Part shown: piece after piece, positions 1 through 11,961 of the stretch | Layout of the letters: the number at the start of each line of letters is the position of its first letter | Numbering within the stretch: position 1 is the first letter of the stretch | Source of the DNA: Pterois miles | Taxonomy: Eukaryota > Chordata > Actinopteri > Perciformes > Scorpaenidae | Direction of reading: 5' to 3' | Assembly (NCBI GenBank): GCA_947000775.1 | Contig: CAMQGK010000246.1 | Location: 496,001 to 560,000 of the forward strand | DNA length: 64,000 nt | The notes under the pieces: model-generated | The model's database searches: none | What the model saw: the letters and a program-made list of their open reading frames with translations, nothing else | What the model was told of the DNA's origin: nothing | Program-made: the position numbers and the translations under genes

Positions 1-845
1 CAAGTGCCTAAAGCCTGCCTGACTTGAAAAAGCAGCACGAAAGAATAACAATCAGTCCAGCAAATATGATAATTTGTTGACAAATAAAACCTACATGCCA
101 TATCGGAAATCCATACTGTCAACATTTCCAATGGGGTCATTGTTGCCCAACAACCTTCTTCCTGACAACATTGACAGATGTGTTGTTTTTGGCATGTGAC
201 GACATACGTTGCATGAATATTGAGGAACAAACTTAACCGCCGCATGACAATATATCATCACATCTGTTTTCCCAACGTTGCGCAATTTGTAATAATAATA
301 TCCACTTTCCATGACACGCAAGCATTTTAGTGTCACACAGCTCAGATGCGTTTAGCTCAGCACGTAATTACAATCAGTGCTTTTTACAGTTTTGTCTTTC
401 ATTTAGTTTTGAGTGACAGAACAAAGGGAAAATTCAGCTGAGCGGCTGGAAAGTGTTGTTTTGTTTCAATTAAATAATCTGCTTTGACAGGAGATCACTG
501 AAATCACCATAAATTAATGCAGAAGTGAAACTAAAAGCTGTGTTTTACTTTGACAACCACAAATTTACAGCTGTGGAATTCCCTCTCATCGCTGCAAACA
601 ACTTTTATAAATTTATCCCTGAAATCTTACTTTATCTTCACTTCAGCAGAAACCGTAAAGACGTTTTAGTGAGCAAACCATCTTACTGTATCTACCAAAA
701 CTATTTTTCTCCAACTCCTAACCCATCACCCCAACATCCTCTCTGATTATCCCGTTTTTCTGCAAAGCTTCTCTGAAAACTAGCTAAAACGCCTTTTGTC
801 TCCACCACATCCACTTTGGCATGAAGCAAAATAAACTTTTCCTAC
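1..845 (-). other. Probable start of vstm4 intron 1
   Basis: If the exon at 846-897 is the first coding exon of a minus-strand gene, this segment is the beginning of its first intron, and the remaining exons lie beyond the left edge of the window. I see no second exon with matching phase here, and no clear mobile element. The open frames in this stretch are short and have no recognisable content. Confidence 0.4.
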
Positions 846-897
846 CTCCAAGCAGTGCTCGAGTCAGGAGAGCGAAGACCACAGAGGAGATCTTCAT
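846..897 (-). CDS. vstm4: First coding exon with signal peptide, probably vstm4
   Basis: Read on the minus strand, an ATG at 897 opens the frame MKISSVVFALLTRALLG, which has the hydrophobic core of a signal peptide. It ends in phase 1 at a good splice donor (GGAG|GTAGG). Human VSTM4 is a single-pass immunoglobulin V-set membrane protein whose first exon is also mainly a signal peptide. In human 10q11 VSTM4 lies next to TMEM273 and C10orf71 and on the same strand as TMEM273, which is the arrangement seen here. No immunoglobulin domain is in the window because the rest of the gene would lie to the left. The call therefore rests on a signal peptide, a donor site and synteny. Any secreted or membrane protein could start this way. 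Confidence 0.45.
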
Positions 898-1413
898 TTT
901 CCACTTCTGCAGCCTCCATAAACTCCCAGTTAAATGCCTCTGAAGAAAAGAAGCCCCAGGTTTCCTCCTCCCCCTCCTCCTCTTTTCTTTTTTTTTGTCG
1001 TCCAGCTGAGGAGTGTAATATGAAACATTGGACGCTCTGTTTCTACTCAGAACCTCCCTCCACCCCTCCCCCCATGTCTCACACACTGTGAAAACACATT
1101 TGGCCGCCTCACGTGCGCACGCACAAACATTTGAGTGCACAGAAGGCAGACAGGTGAGCATGTACGACGTGACACCCACACACACACACACACAGTCATG
1201 TTTTTGTGACTTTTGAGGACATTACATTCACTTACATTCATTTCCCGGAGACCTACCCTAATCTTGACCTTAACCTGAACCTAACCTTAAACCAAGTCAT
1301 CACCCTAAAATTTAACCATTTATGTTATGGGGATATGCATTTTGTCCCCATTTAGAAAGTGAGTCCCCACAATGTGACTGTATAAATAGGTTGATGTCCC
1401 CACAATGTCGGAA

Positions 1414-1415
<2 letters not shown>

Positions 1416-1446
<31 letters not shown>
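1416..1446. repeat. CA dinucleotide microsatellite
   Basis: About fifteen CA units in a row, upstream of the putative vstm4 first exon. A shorter CA run occurs near 1178-1192. Tracts like this are usually length-polymorphic. Confidence 0.95.
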
Positions 1447-1447
<1 letters not shown>

Positions 1448-3125
1448 CTGCTTCTGGCGAGTGAGTGGGAAATGTAATTTCCTGTGTAGGATGGAGGGGA
1501 GAGGGGTGTGTTGTCGAGATTGACGCCGAGCAAATCACACTTCCAGCTGTGGAGGACGGCGGGCTCACACCAACAACGCCAGGGCTTTTATTTTGGAAGA
1601 CACACTGATGCTGACACGGGGGGGGGGGCTTGTGCCCACACACAAGCACAGTCTGTGCTTGTGTGTGGGCATCTTTGTGTCTTGTGAAATGATGGAGGAG
1701 AACAGTATATGAAGATTAAATCTGCATTTTAAGTCACTTAAGTATCCCAGAGTTCCCTCAAGTGTTAAACTGGTGTGGTTGCTCATCCTGTTTTCAAAAT
1801 TGGTCCTCAAACCCCATATCATTTAAATCAACTATCTCCCCTCCTCTCTTGTCTCATGTAACAGGATCCCACAGTGAATCAGTCTATCAGCTCTAGGTTT
1901 TTGAGACACTTTTATCAAACCTCTGAGAGCAGCACTGTGAGGATCTGGGACACTTTTGATTTGTAGATAATAAAAGCGACAGCCTGCGGGGCCACGTAAG
2001 TACTTCTAGTCTGGCGACAGTTTGACAAACATGGCTGTTCCCATGATAAAGAAATCCCCACTTTACCAGAGATCTATAACCTTCGGCATTCAGTGCAAAA
2101 TGTGTTGTGGGACTCACCAAGTTATGGCTCTAAACACAGAGTAGGACTCCTTGCTCATGTATTTTCTTTCTCTGGTCGTTATCAGCTCAGTAGACAGATC
2201 TTTCATTTACGTTTAGGGTTGGTAATCTTAAGAAACTAGCAAGAGTGAGCTTTTGTTTTTGTTTTCAATAAAAAAAGAGCCCAATGTTGCTAAATGCTAA
2301 AAGGCAGGTAGGTAGGTAGCCGCTCCAATCATTAAATTCAGATCAAATGATAAATGACTGGATGGGTTTATTACAGATACCAAACTTTTTCTTTCTTTTT
2401 TGTCAAAATATTTGAGTTATTGATTGCCATTGGAATGTAATGAGTGTAATGAATTTCAACAAATGTAACACAAAATGTTTTTGATGAAGATTACCGACCT
2501 GAAAACACCTGTGTGTTGTGGCTGGAAACAAGGTTAATGAGAGCCATGAGACGCAACCAAAACAGTAAATTTAGGGAGCCAAAACAATGAGCTGAAAGAT
2601 GCTAAAATGCCCAGTATGGCTGTGAGAGAAACCAGAGTTGGATGCTAATTCTCCGTACGTTCATCACTAAAGCGACGCCCTTAACATTACACATAGGATG
2701 AAATATTGATGATAGCAGCTTAAACGACTTCTTGAGAATAGTGCCAGAGTGTAACATTAGCTTAGCAAACAAGCAGTAAACAGGACTTCTACTACTGCAG
2801 CTCTTTGCTTTGACCTGTGCAGTACAGCACAGTGAAGAAAAATAGGTGAAGAAATTACTACATCTGTTAGTTATTATTCTGTGTGTGTGTATATAAGGCT
2901 ACCAGGATTTTACAGAAGGTTTTTCATTGGTTTTTCTTTATCCATCTGTAGGCTGGAGGAGGTAGTCTCACAATCTTGGCAGTACACTCACGACTCCTGA
3001 TTAGCAGGATATAGATCATATTATATGGAGTTGAAACAGTGCCAAAATGCTGTATCTGTAGCCTGACCACTAAAGGTGCTTGCAGTAAATGCAATAAGTT
3101 CTATGTATACTGTATGTACATATGT

Positions 3126-3852
3126 TAGGGTTGTCAAAGTTAATGTAATAATAATGTGATAAAGCAAATGGAATTTAACACCGATAATTTCTTTAAGGCA
3201 TTAACACAATTGAACTATCGGAGGTTGTAGGGGGCTCAGTTTTAATGCTAGAGAGAAGACACTGCTGTTATATGAAACTAGAAAACCTACGAAATCTATT
3301 AGTACCACCAAGGACCTACCATGTCATAACAGCTTGCTGCAAAGGAGATCATATAATGTCCCAAATGTACACAAAATTTTGGCAAAGAAAAACAAGGCCA
3401 TTTTCTAAGGGGTCTCTCGACCTCTGACCTCAAGATATGTGGATGAAAATGAGTTCACAATTTCTGATAATCACATGCAGTTTGGGGCAAATCAGTCAAG
3501 TCAGCACACCAGCTGTAGTTGCCTGTTAGGGTTGAGTTTGCCATGTTATCATTTGAACATATATTTTTTATTCTAAATGCAGTATGAGGCTTTATGGACA
3601 ACATTTGTCATTATTTTGTGTTGTTAATTGATGTCCAGTAATAACTATATACATACATTTGCATAAAGCAAGTATATTTGTCCACTCCCATGTTGATAAG
3701 AGTATTGAATGCTAGAAAAATCTCCCTTTTAGGTACATTTCGAACAGTTAAGAAATGTATGAACAATTTGCGATTCATGACAATCATCAATGGACAATCA
3801 TGCGATTAGTCACAATTAAATACCTTTCCTATCTATCGATTGACGGCCCTAA
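3126..3852 (+). repeat. R1 dispersed repeat, copy 1, with inverted ends
   Basis: The segment starts with TAGGGTTGTCAAAGTTAA and ends with the near-inverted GACGGCCCTAA. The interior shares long blocks with 9331-9914, 46664-47213 and, reversed, 35572-36083, including a block around CCTCTGACCTCAAGATATGTG. Short terminal inverted repeats and no coding capacity suggest a non-autonomous DNA transposon, probably hAT-like. This is the most complete of the four copies. Confidence 0.75.
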
Positions 3853-4447
3853 TTTACAGTATATCAATATGCATTTATATTAAACTTATGTTTGTTAAGT
3901 TTGAGATGGTTTAGTTTAACCTCAACTTTGAGCGCTGGAAATTTGAAATTGGAAACTTACACTACAATTCAGTGACAACCGTTGCAGGATCATGTGGTAC
4001 AACTGAATGTCCATGACAGCTATTAAATCGATCTTGTTCTGAGACTGTTTTCTCAACTGTCAATATGATGTTTTTATATGAATAATTCCCTTTATCTCTC
4101 AAGTCACATCTTTAAAATGTGTTGGGTTTTTTTGGTGCAAAGTGTATTTTAGCTCCACCAGCAAAGACTTGTTGTGCTTCCTCCTCCGGTACTGTATGTA
4201 TCCCTGCAATGCTTGTTGGGAAGAAACACAACTCTCATGACAACCACAGTGTGCTAACAGCTAGCAACAAGCTATGTCTTTGGACACAGAAAGACCATGC
4301 AGGTGGGAAAAGTGCTGCAAAAAGAAATAATGTGGGAAATGAGGGGAAAGTGGTACCACATTGTGATCAAGGTACAAAATAATTGTCTACAAGGTTCCTC
4401 TGGTGTTCAGATGTGAAACTGGACTTAAATTAGTCTCAGGATGTTTG

Positions 4448-4453
4448 TTTATT
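4448..4453 (-). terminator. Candidate polyadenylation signal for tmem273
   Basis: AATAAA on the minus strand, about 410 bases beyond the tmem273 stop codon. The spacing suits a short 3' untranslated region, but no transcript evidence is available and other weaker signals exist. Confidence 0.35.
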
Positions 4454-4862
4454 GGGGGTAAATATCGCCCCCTTGTGGAAATAGTATGAAGTGCTTATTA
4501 GTCCAGAGGTTTCCTGCTGAGTAGTGCTCAATAAGCCCTGTGCACTGTGTGTCAGTGGAGTAGTTGGGTTTTCCTAAGTAAGAGTGAAATACAAATACAC
4601 AAACAAACAGGCTCTTAAATGTCTGAAACCTTGCTTATGTTTCAAATAACGCAACTCTCCACAGCCAAATAAAAATGCATTATTACAAATCAGACACTTT
4701 TTATGAAAATCATAATAGTACAAGTAGTTCAATTACAACGATAAAAGAGGTTTATGTTTGTGTGACAAACTGTGAGGAGACAGCAGGCTGCCTGGTTGAC
4801 CTTTCACCCAGATGCCACTTTTGCAAGGTTCACATCATCCTGCAAATCACTCTGCCTGACCT

Positions 4863-6581
4863 TTAACTTTGCATGTCATTGGACACCAGCTCCGCAGGAT
4901 GATCCGATTGGCCTGGACGGCTCAAAGCGAGCCGAGGCTGTGGTTGAGAGCAAATAAAGGTTATGGGAACCTGTACCTTTTGAAACAAACATGTTTCCTT
5001 CAATTAACAAAATACAAGAGAGCTGGAAAGTATTTCATGGATGATGAACACAAAAAGATTATCAGATAAAAATGGTTTTGATTGCATTATTATGATGTCT
5101 GTACTATAATTATCAACCAGCTCTACGGTTAACGCCTTACCTCTGAAGGTCTCTTCATACTGCTATCTGTAGGGAAGAACAGTTCGATATGTAAGCCCAC
5201 CATGATGTTAATATACCATAGAATAGAAATTTAGGAGAATCTAAAAAGACAAATACAACAGGAAGAAAGAAGTTGTTCAACCGTTCTCACTCCCAACTTG
5301 TCAAAAATCGCAACTTGGTCAGTGGTCCTTCGTGTTGGATACCAACGCACCGAACCACCCTTTAGTGTCTGTACAAGATGCAACAGGTTTTCAGCTAACT
5401 CCAATTTAAACATATCCGTGTCAGTATTACCTGGAAGGAACAACTGTCAGGAGGTCAGGGTGGATGTTTGGGTCAAACAAACAGATTTCACCCAGGAGGC
5501 CGCTGTTCGTATCCCATGTGAAACAAAGTCAGTGTTGACTTATTCACATGGCGTAAGTATGTACATTAACAAGCGAAGTTATATTACGTAACAAATGCAC
5601 TTATTTTAACCCAAACACAATCTTTTCCTGAACCTAACAAAGTAATTTTGTTGTTTAAACCTAACCAAGCTAACGTAAAAACTAAGTCAACCTATGTTAG
5701 AGGTTTATTTTGAAGACTTATGTACAGTATGCAACAAGTGGAAACTCTAGGTTTCCTGTGAACACAGAAATTTAAGTTTATTTTGAAAAGACACTGTATG
5801 CAGGTAATGCACAACAACTGTACATTTCCTGTGAACATGGACATTTATTTTGAAAAGACATTGTATGCATGTTACCTGCAAAAACTGTACGTTTCCTGTG
5901 AATACAGAAGTTTATTTCAAAAATGCACTGTAGGCATGTAATGTGCAAATGTGTACATTTCCTGTGAGCACGTAAGTTTATTTTGAAAAGACATGCTATG
6001 CATGTAACATGCAAATGCTGGACGTTTCCCGTGAACACGGAAGCTTACTTTGAAAAAAGACACTGCATGTATGTAATGAGCGGAAACTACATGTTTCCTG
6101 TGAACAAGGAGGTTTATTTTGAAAATACATGACGTAACAAGCGGAAATTGACATGATGTCCCTGATACATCCAAAACTGATGCTAGAGGGTTACCTAGAG
6201 CATCATAATTTGAAGCGTAGTGCCACTGACCAAGCATCAATGCAGTATTTGAAGAGTTGGGAGTGACAATGTGTTAGTTGTTCAACCATACAGTTCATAA
6301 ATTATAACAGGAAATGACTGAGAGGATCTCACAGTCAATCCCCTCACCTGTGTTGTTATCGCGGACATGTTTCCTGATGATGCAGACCTTGACAATAATA
6401 AATCCTGCAGCTAAGAACAGACCGATCCCAGCTCCGATCAAAATGTACTTAATTTCTGGAATGAAAACAACCAGCAGGTGTCATAAGTCCATTAACAAAC
6501 AAGATGCAATGCAATACCTGACAGAACAGAACATCAGTTTGGGGAATGCCAGCTCATGTTCAAACCTCCTGACACGCTAAA

Positions 6582-6653
<72 letters not shown>

Positions 6654-9600
6654 GGTGGGGGAAGGACAAGAAGATGTCTGATTTCACAACTTGTTTACTG
6701 TGTGGAAGATAAAAGTCTCAGTCATAGTATCATGCTCCTTTCCGAAAATGTTATTGCATCACTGGTGTTTGCAATTTGAATCCTGAACATCTAGGAATCA
6801 TTGAGGGGGTCATTGCTGGTCAACGTGAGCCAACACGCTCGCAGTAGTTCTGCTTTGTTAACAAAACACTGGCACTCAATTATACAAATTGTCCTGCTTA
6901 TGAAGCATATTCACTTTATGAACAGTGATTGATTGGAAAATTGTCCAGATGTTGGAAGTTGAGAGGATCCCAACAAGGATTTCAGGTCAATGGGAACAAA
7001 AAGGTCAAGTTTAACATCAAGTATAAGAAGCACAAACATGTCTGATGCAAGTACCAGCTTTGACAACTAATCTTACCTACCTCAACTATCATTTTGGAGT
7101 CTTATTAACACAAATAATATACAGTATTTGGTGCAGCCATTGGTAAGTTTTTGGCTTGTGACCCCTTGAAACAAAGCAGTGATTTTCCATTTTAGTACCT
7201 AGAGAATATCCAAGTTTTTCTTTTATCTGAGATTTTTTTTCTCGTAATATTACACCCTTCCTGTAATTATACTTTTTTACCAGTTACCAAAAAATAAAAC
7301 TATTTTTTTTAAACTACTGACATACCATAACTTTTCTGTGCAACAGACAACTGTTTTTTTTTTCCTGCTTTCGTCTCCTTAATTATCTCAAGATCCTTAA
7401 AATGTACCTTGTGACCCCCTGTAGTGGACTCGCCACATTGATCTACTCAACATGGATTTTTCAGATACCAAGACACCACAGAATACTGGCACTTTAATCC
7501 AGACCTGTCTGAATGGCTAGATAACAACTCGGGTTAAGTAATGAAATGTGTTTCTGTAATTTAGCATATTGTACAGTGGCATTATTGTTGCTGAGTGAAT
7601 ATTTTAACAGAGGTTTCATGGGTCATGCTGAAGGTATTACAACACAACTACTCATTGATTCATTGGAAAGTACCTTAGATCGCCATGGTAATTTATCCTG
7701 AACACATAACCTGCTTCAGATAAGAGATATGAATGACCAATCAAAGCTTAGTGTACAGATTGTATGATAATATTACACAAATATGAAGAAGTTAGTCATA
7801 ATCTAGGCTAAAAACAACATATTTTAAACTGACAAATGCAGGACGGACAGCTGGATGTATGCTGTGGGTGGTTACCACTTTATATTTATTTTTAAAAGGT
7901 TGAAATAGTCTCACACGCCATATCACTGCTAAAAGGCATTAAGAAGAGAAATTTTAGTCTGGATTATGTGTTTAACTTCATCATATTTGCGCCGCTTTGC
8001 CTCTCTAAATCAGTAGACTTGTCTATGTTTGTGATTGGTCAGATGCTGCCAAGCACCGCCCTGTTCATGTGAACATGCTCGTATCCAGATGGAGAAACCC
8101 TGAGTTGATCTACCGAGTTGATAACCACCGTCATAGGACCGCTTAGCAGGATCTCGTTTGTTAGGGTTCGTTAAGGCAGATAAGAAAGTGGGTATGTTGA
8201 ACTGGCTTCGTAGTACAGTCCTCCGGTGACTCACCTAGCTGCTGTGTAGAGTCAGCTCCATCTCCTCTCACACTTGTCAGCAGACACTCTGAAACACATT
8301 GTTTTCAGCTAATTATTTTCAGGTCACAAAAACAGGCTGTGGAGAGCAGACAGGAAGGAGGTTAACACCACAGTGTTCATTGTCAGTTGCACAATACTGA
8401 TCATGAAGTGAAGCTTTCATGCACCTGCAGCGTTCTGCAGCACTTTTTATACATTGTTTGAACAGTAGAAATGTAAATGCATTGCTCAAGGACACCTTGG
8501 CAGAGGTCATTGTTACAAATTTTCACCTTGAATATACAGTATGAACCACCTTGATGATTGGAATGATTAGAGGTTAACCTCTGACCTTTGGCTCCCACAT
8601 CAGACAACAAACCATAAATATCACGTGCTGGACGTAATTAAATAACAAGTGTGGATTAATTAATTAATCACATTTATGGTAATACATAAAGACAAGCTTC
8701 GACATCTTCTAAGATACACACAAACACACACAATCATGCACTAATAGGTAAACACAGACAGTCCACATGCTTATTTTAGACCTGGCTTGACGTGAGCCAG
8801 CTGGTAGGTGTGTTGGCAGCACACAAGATCCAGACTTTTAAGTGGTTAAGTGGTGGAGCTCTTAACACGCTCACCTTTTTCTATAAAAACATTTTAACAC
8901 TCAATATCGCTTATTGTAATATTCCCAACAAGGTAACAAGTAAGTCCCAAAAGAGCAGAAAAACAAATTTTAGATAATAGAAAGAGAAAACTATAAATGT
9001 GTTTTTTTATAATGAATAAAAATATTGTATGTCAAAAACAACCAAATTGAGTTTTTGGGAAGTAAGATCTACACAACCATCCACAGCATTAGTATAACAG
9101 TTAACAACTATTTGGTATGTAAAGATATAAAGGATGTCTACATGAGCGGAAAATGTTTAATTCAGTCTAAAGCACATATTTTACAATGAAAAACAAAGGT
9201 GAACTTTTAGATTGCTAGCTTAACTGTCCCCTGAAAGTAAAAATGCCTCATGTGTCAGCTATATTGAGCAAGTTTGGCAATTATATATTTAGATTCAAGG
9301 TCATGAAATGCAGTTTTGATTGGTTATAATTAGGGCTGTCAAAGTTACAACAATAATTATGTGTTAATGGAAATTAGTTTAGACTAATTTCGTTAGCGCA
9401 TTAACACAAACAGTCATTTGGAGGCCGTTGCGAGCTCAGTTTCAAAGCTAGAGAGTGAAGATACTGGTATCTGGAAAACTTGAGGAATCTACCGGTACTG
9501 GCTTGTCGGAAAGAAGACTAAATAACGCTCCAAACGCGCTAAAAGTGAAAAACTGCCATGGCCATTTTAAAAGCAGTCCTTTGACCTCTGACCACAAGAT

Positions 9601-11895
9601 ATATGAATGAAAATGGGTTCTATGGGTACTCAGGAGTCTCCTCTTTACAGACATGCCCACTTTATGATAATTACATTCAGTTTGGGGAAAGTCAGTTGGG
9701 CTACAGTTTGCCATTTTTTATGCTAAATGCAATACCTGTGAAGGTTTCTCGACAATATTTGTCATTGTTTTGTGTTAATTGATTTCCAATAATAACTCTA
9801 TAACACAAGCATATTTGTCCACTCCTGTGTTCATAAGAGTATTATATACTTGACTAATCTCCCTTTAAGGTACATTTTGAACAGATGTGTGAATAATTTG
9901 CAATTAATCACGATGGACTCATCCACAATGTCTGATTCTGCATCACACAATTTAGTGGCTAGATTGGGATATCAAATTGTAGACATGCAAGGGAAAATAT
10001 AGGAAGGAGACCTCCGATTGTATGCCAAGATACCCTTGAACCAGACACTCAGCTGCTCCTGCTCAGATGCCAAAAGACAGAGGAGCGGTTCTGCGGGTGG
10101 TTCGGTATGACTGTAATGGAGAGTGGAGCAGGGTGTTGCTGAAACAGAGCAGCAAGGGGCTATCTTACATTTTATAAGCCCCAGTCGCATTCCTCTGGCA
10201 GCTCTGGGACCTGGCCTGTTGTTACTGTACGCGAGAGCGTAAATGAGAACCAAAGTAAATCCAGGTTCAGCAGAAATCAGCCAATCAATAAACAAGAAAA
10301 CGCCATAACCTGTGATTGTCATTTTTCTTTCAGCATGTTGTAGGATTTGATTAGATTTTCTTGTAGGCCAGGAACATGCATTTCCCCCAGTGATCAGTAC
10401 TTCGCTGAAGGTCATAGACTGGAGTTCAAAGTGTTGGCTGTTGCAGTGATTGAACCTGTGACTAGTCATGGGGCAATCTATGTGTTATGTATCAGTCTAT
10501 GGTAATTTCATCTTAACGCGCCCTGAGTGTTGGGAGAGATAAAATTTCTACTGACCAGAGCATGACCTCTTACATAATGTGTCACGTCTAGCAAGCAGAG
10601 CAGCTACAAATGAACTGAAGCTGGTAGCAACACAAATCCCATTGAATTTTAATGCATTGATTTGTTTGATTTCAATAAACTATATTCCCCTACATAGAAG
10701 GAGAGCAGTGAGAAGAGAAGCAGTGAATTAGAGAAAAAGGGATTCGATTTTTCAGGCTAGCCGGCAAACCATGTAAAGGTTGTGGCCTAATGCCTTCATA
10801 ATATGACTTTTAGACTTATTATTTTACCCCCAACCTACAATTGTAGGCACTGTATACTGTACTATACATACTTCATACATTTCTGGTGATGAACGATTAG
10901 GATGTCAGATGAACACACCGGTAATATACTGTATAATGACGGCTACCGTATCTCGGCGCCGTCCCAGAATGCGCCAGATTCACATTCACTGTTACCATGA
11001 TGCGTTTAGATCTGGTTAGCTAACAAGCTTAACTTGCTAGCCAAAGGCTAATATGGCTAACTTGAACTTGAAATTTCCACTGAAATGCTAACAGCCATAT
11101 CTACTTGTGGCTGTCCTATCCTGGTCAGAAAAGTCTCTCTGTTTATCTACTGTTAATATTTACCTTAAATATGTTAAATACACTAAATTAATTTGCAATT
11201 TGATGAATTAAAATGTAGCTAATGCAGTTTATCCACAACAAAGTGTCATTTCCAGTCAAAAAGCTGAGGTATTTATCCTGAGATCTTAACTAGCTATTTG
11301 TTTTAGCTAATACTTGGCTAATACTTATTATTAGTTATGTGAAGAAATTACATGCATTACCATTTGTCAGTTTATCAATAATGGTATTTTTTTTAGGACA
11401 ACAGCTGGGGGAAATCCCATCATTTAACTGGGCTAGCTAGCTTGTTTTAGCTGTCTAGTTAGCTGTATCTATGTGTGTAGCACCAAAATTTAAAAAAAAA
11501 CATTTTTAAGCATTATTTTGTAGTTTTATATGCTGTTTTCACATAAATTATACATTTCTGTCATAATGATTTTTATATGGTAAAACTGATTATGCCGTTT
11601 CTAGGCCTCGCAGGGCAGTTTACCTCATTACTAACAACTGTCAATGTGACCTTGCTTACACCTAATGGTCTTTACCATCATAAAAATAATCAAATCATAA
11701 ATAATCAAAAGCTCACAGGTCATTTTTGAACACTAAACAGCATGAACCTAATCATTTTATCCAATTCATCACCAAAGCATTATAACATCTATATGGCTGG
11801 GAAACTACAAAATACAGATGCCCATTGAACTCACCAGTGATGAGGACAGCCCTGAGGACAGCCGACAAACACCCACACCTCTGAAACGCTCTCAT
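4863..11895 (-). CDS. tmem273: tmem273: small single-pass type I membrane protein, five coding exons
   Basis: Coding exons on the minus strand are 11895-11835, 8288-8235, 6455-6348, 5166-5141 and 4937-4863. All have AG/GT borders and compatible phases (1, 1, 1, 0), giving 107 residues. The first exon encodes a signal peptide starting MRAFQRCG. The second encodes a short ectodomain. The third encodes the membrane segment KYILIGAGIGLFLAAGFIIV followed by a basic stop, CIIRKH. The last two encode a short tail ending NDMQS. As I recall it, human TMEM273 (C10orf128) is about 105 residues and has a very similar KYxLIG...AGF...CxIRxH block. Its gene lies beside C10orf71, as here. Its function is poorly known. 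A second ATG, in frame at 11928, would add eleven residues, but the TATA position favours 11895. An extra small exon in the large first intron cannot be excluded. Confidence 0.75.
5700..6150. repeat. Minisatellite of about 67 bp in tmem273 intron 3
   Basis: The motif TTTCCTGTGAACAC recurs with small changes at 5752, 5825, 5892, 5958, 6025 and 6093, so the period is 66 to 73 bases. Each unit also carries GTTTATTTTGAAAA and a CATGTAA element. The array lies between the transmembrane exon and the small tail exon. Two open frames run through it on the minus strand only because the unit length keeps them open, and they are not genes. Confidence 0.9.
6584..6651. repeat. GT microsatellite, about 34 units
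   Basis: A pure GT array of about 68 bases in the intron just upstream, in gene sense, of the tmem273 transmembrane exon, about 130 bases from its acceptor. It is long enough to be highly polymorphic. Confidence 0.97.
9331..9914 (+). repeat. R1 dispersed repeat, copy 2
   Basis: It begins TAGGGCTGTCAAAGTTA and shares the R1 interior, including the CCTCTGACC...AAGATATATGAATG block and the CATGCCCACTTTATGATAAT block. The right inverted end has decayed after AATTAATCACGAT. It lies in the large first intron of tmem273. Confidence 0.75.
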
Positions 11896-11953
11896 CGCTC
11901 GTGGCGTTTCTGGGCAGTTTACTGACATCTTGACGCGCTGCGAGTCTCCTCTC

Positions 11954-11961
11954 ATATATAA
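11954..11961 (-). promoter_or_regulatory. TATA box of tmem273
   Basis: TATATATG on the minus strand ends about 26 bases before the upstream ATG at 11928. A transcript starting the usual 30 bases downstream would begin at about 11928. That makes the next ATG, at 11895, the likely start codon and leaves a short 5' leader. Confidence 0.55.

Larger units (their letters stand above)
898..4447. other. Intergenic region between vstm4 and tmem273
   Basis: This stretch should hold the vstm4 promoter and 5' untranslated sequence on its left side. It also contains a CA microsatellite at about 1416-1446, a G run near 1619-1629, a short GGTA repeat near 2307-2320 and one R1 repeat copy at 3126-3852. No further gene is visible. 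Confidence 0.5.

Noticed and set aside
9972..10469. 165-codon minus-strand frame in tmem273 intron 1
   Set aside because: No domain, no clear splice sites and ordinary composition. It is most likely chance.
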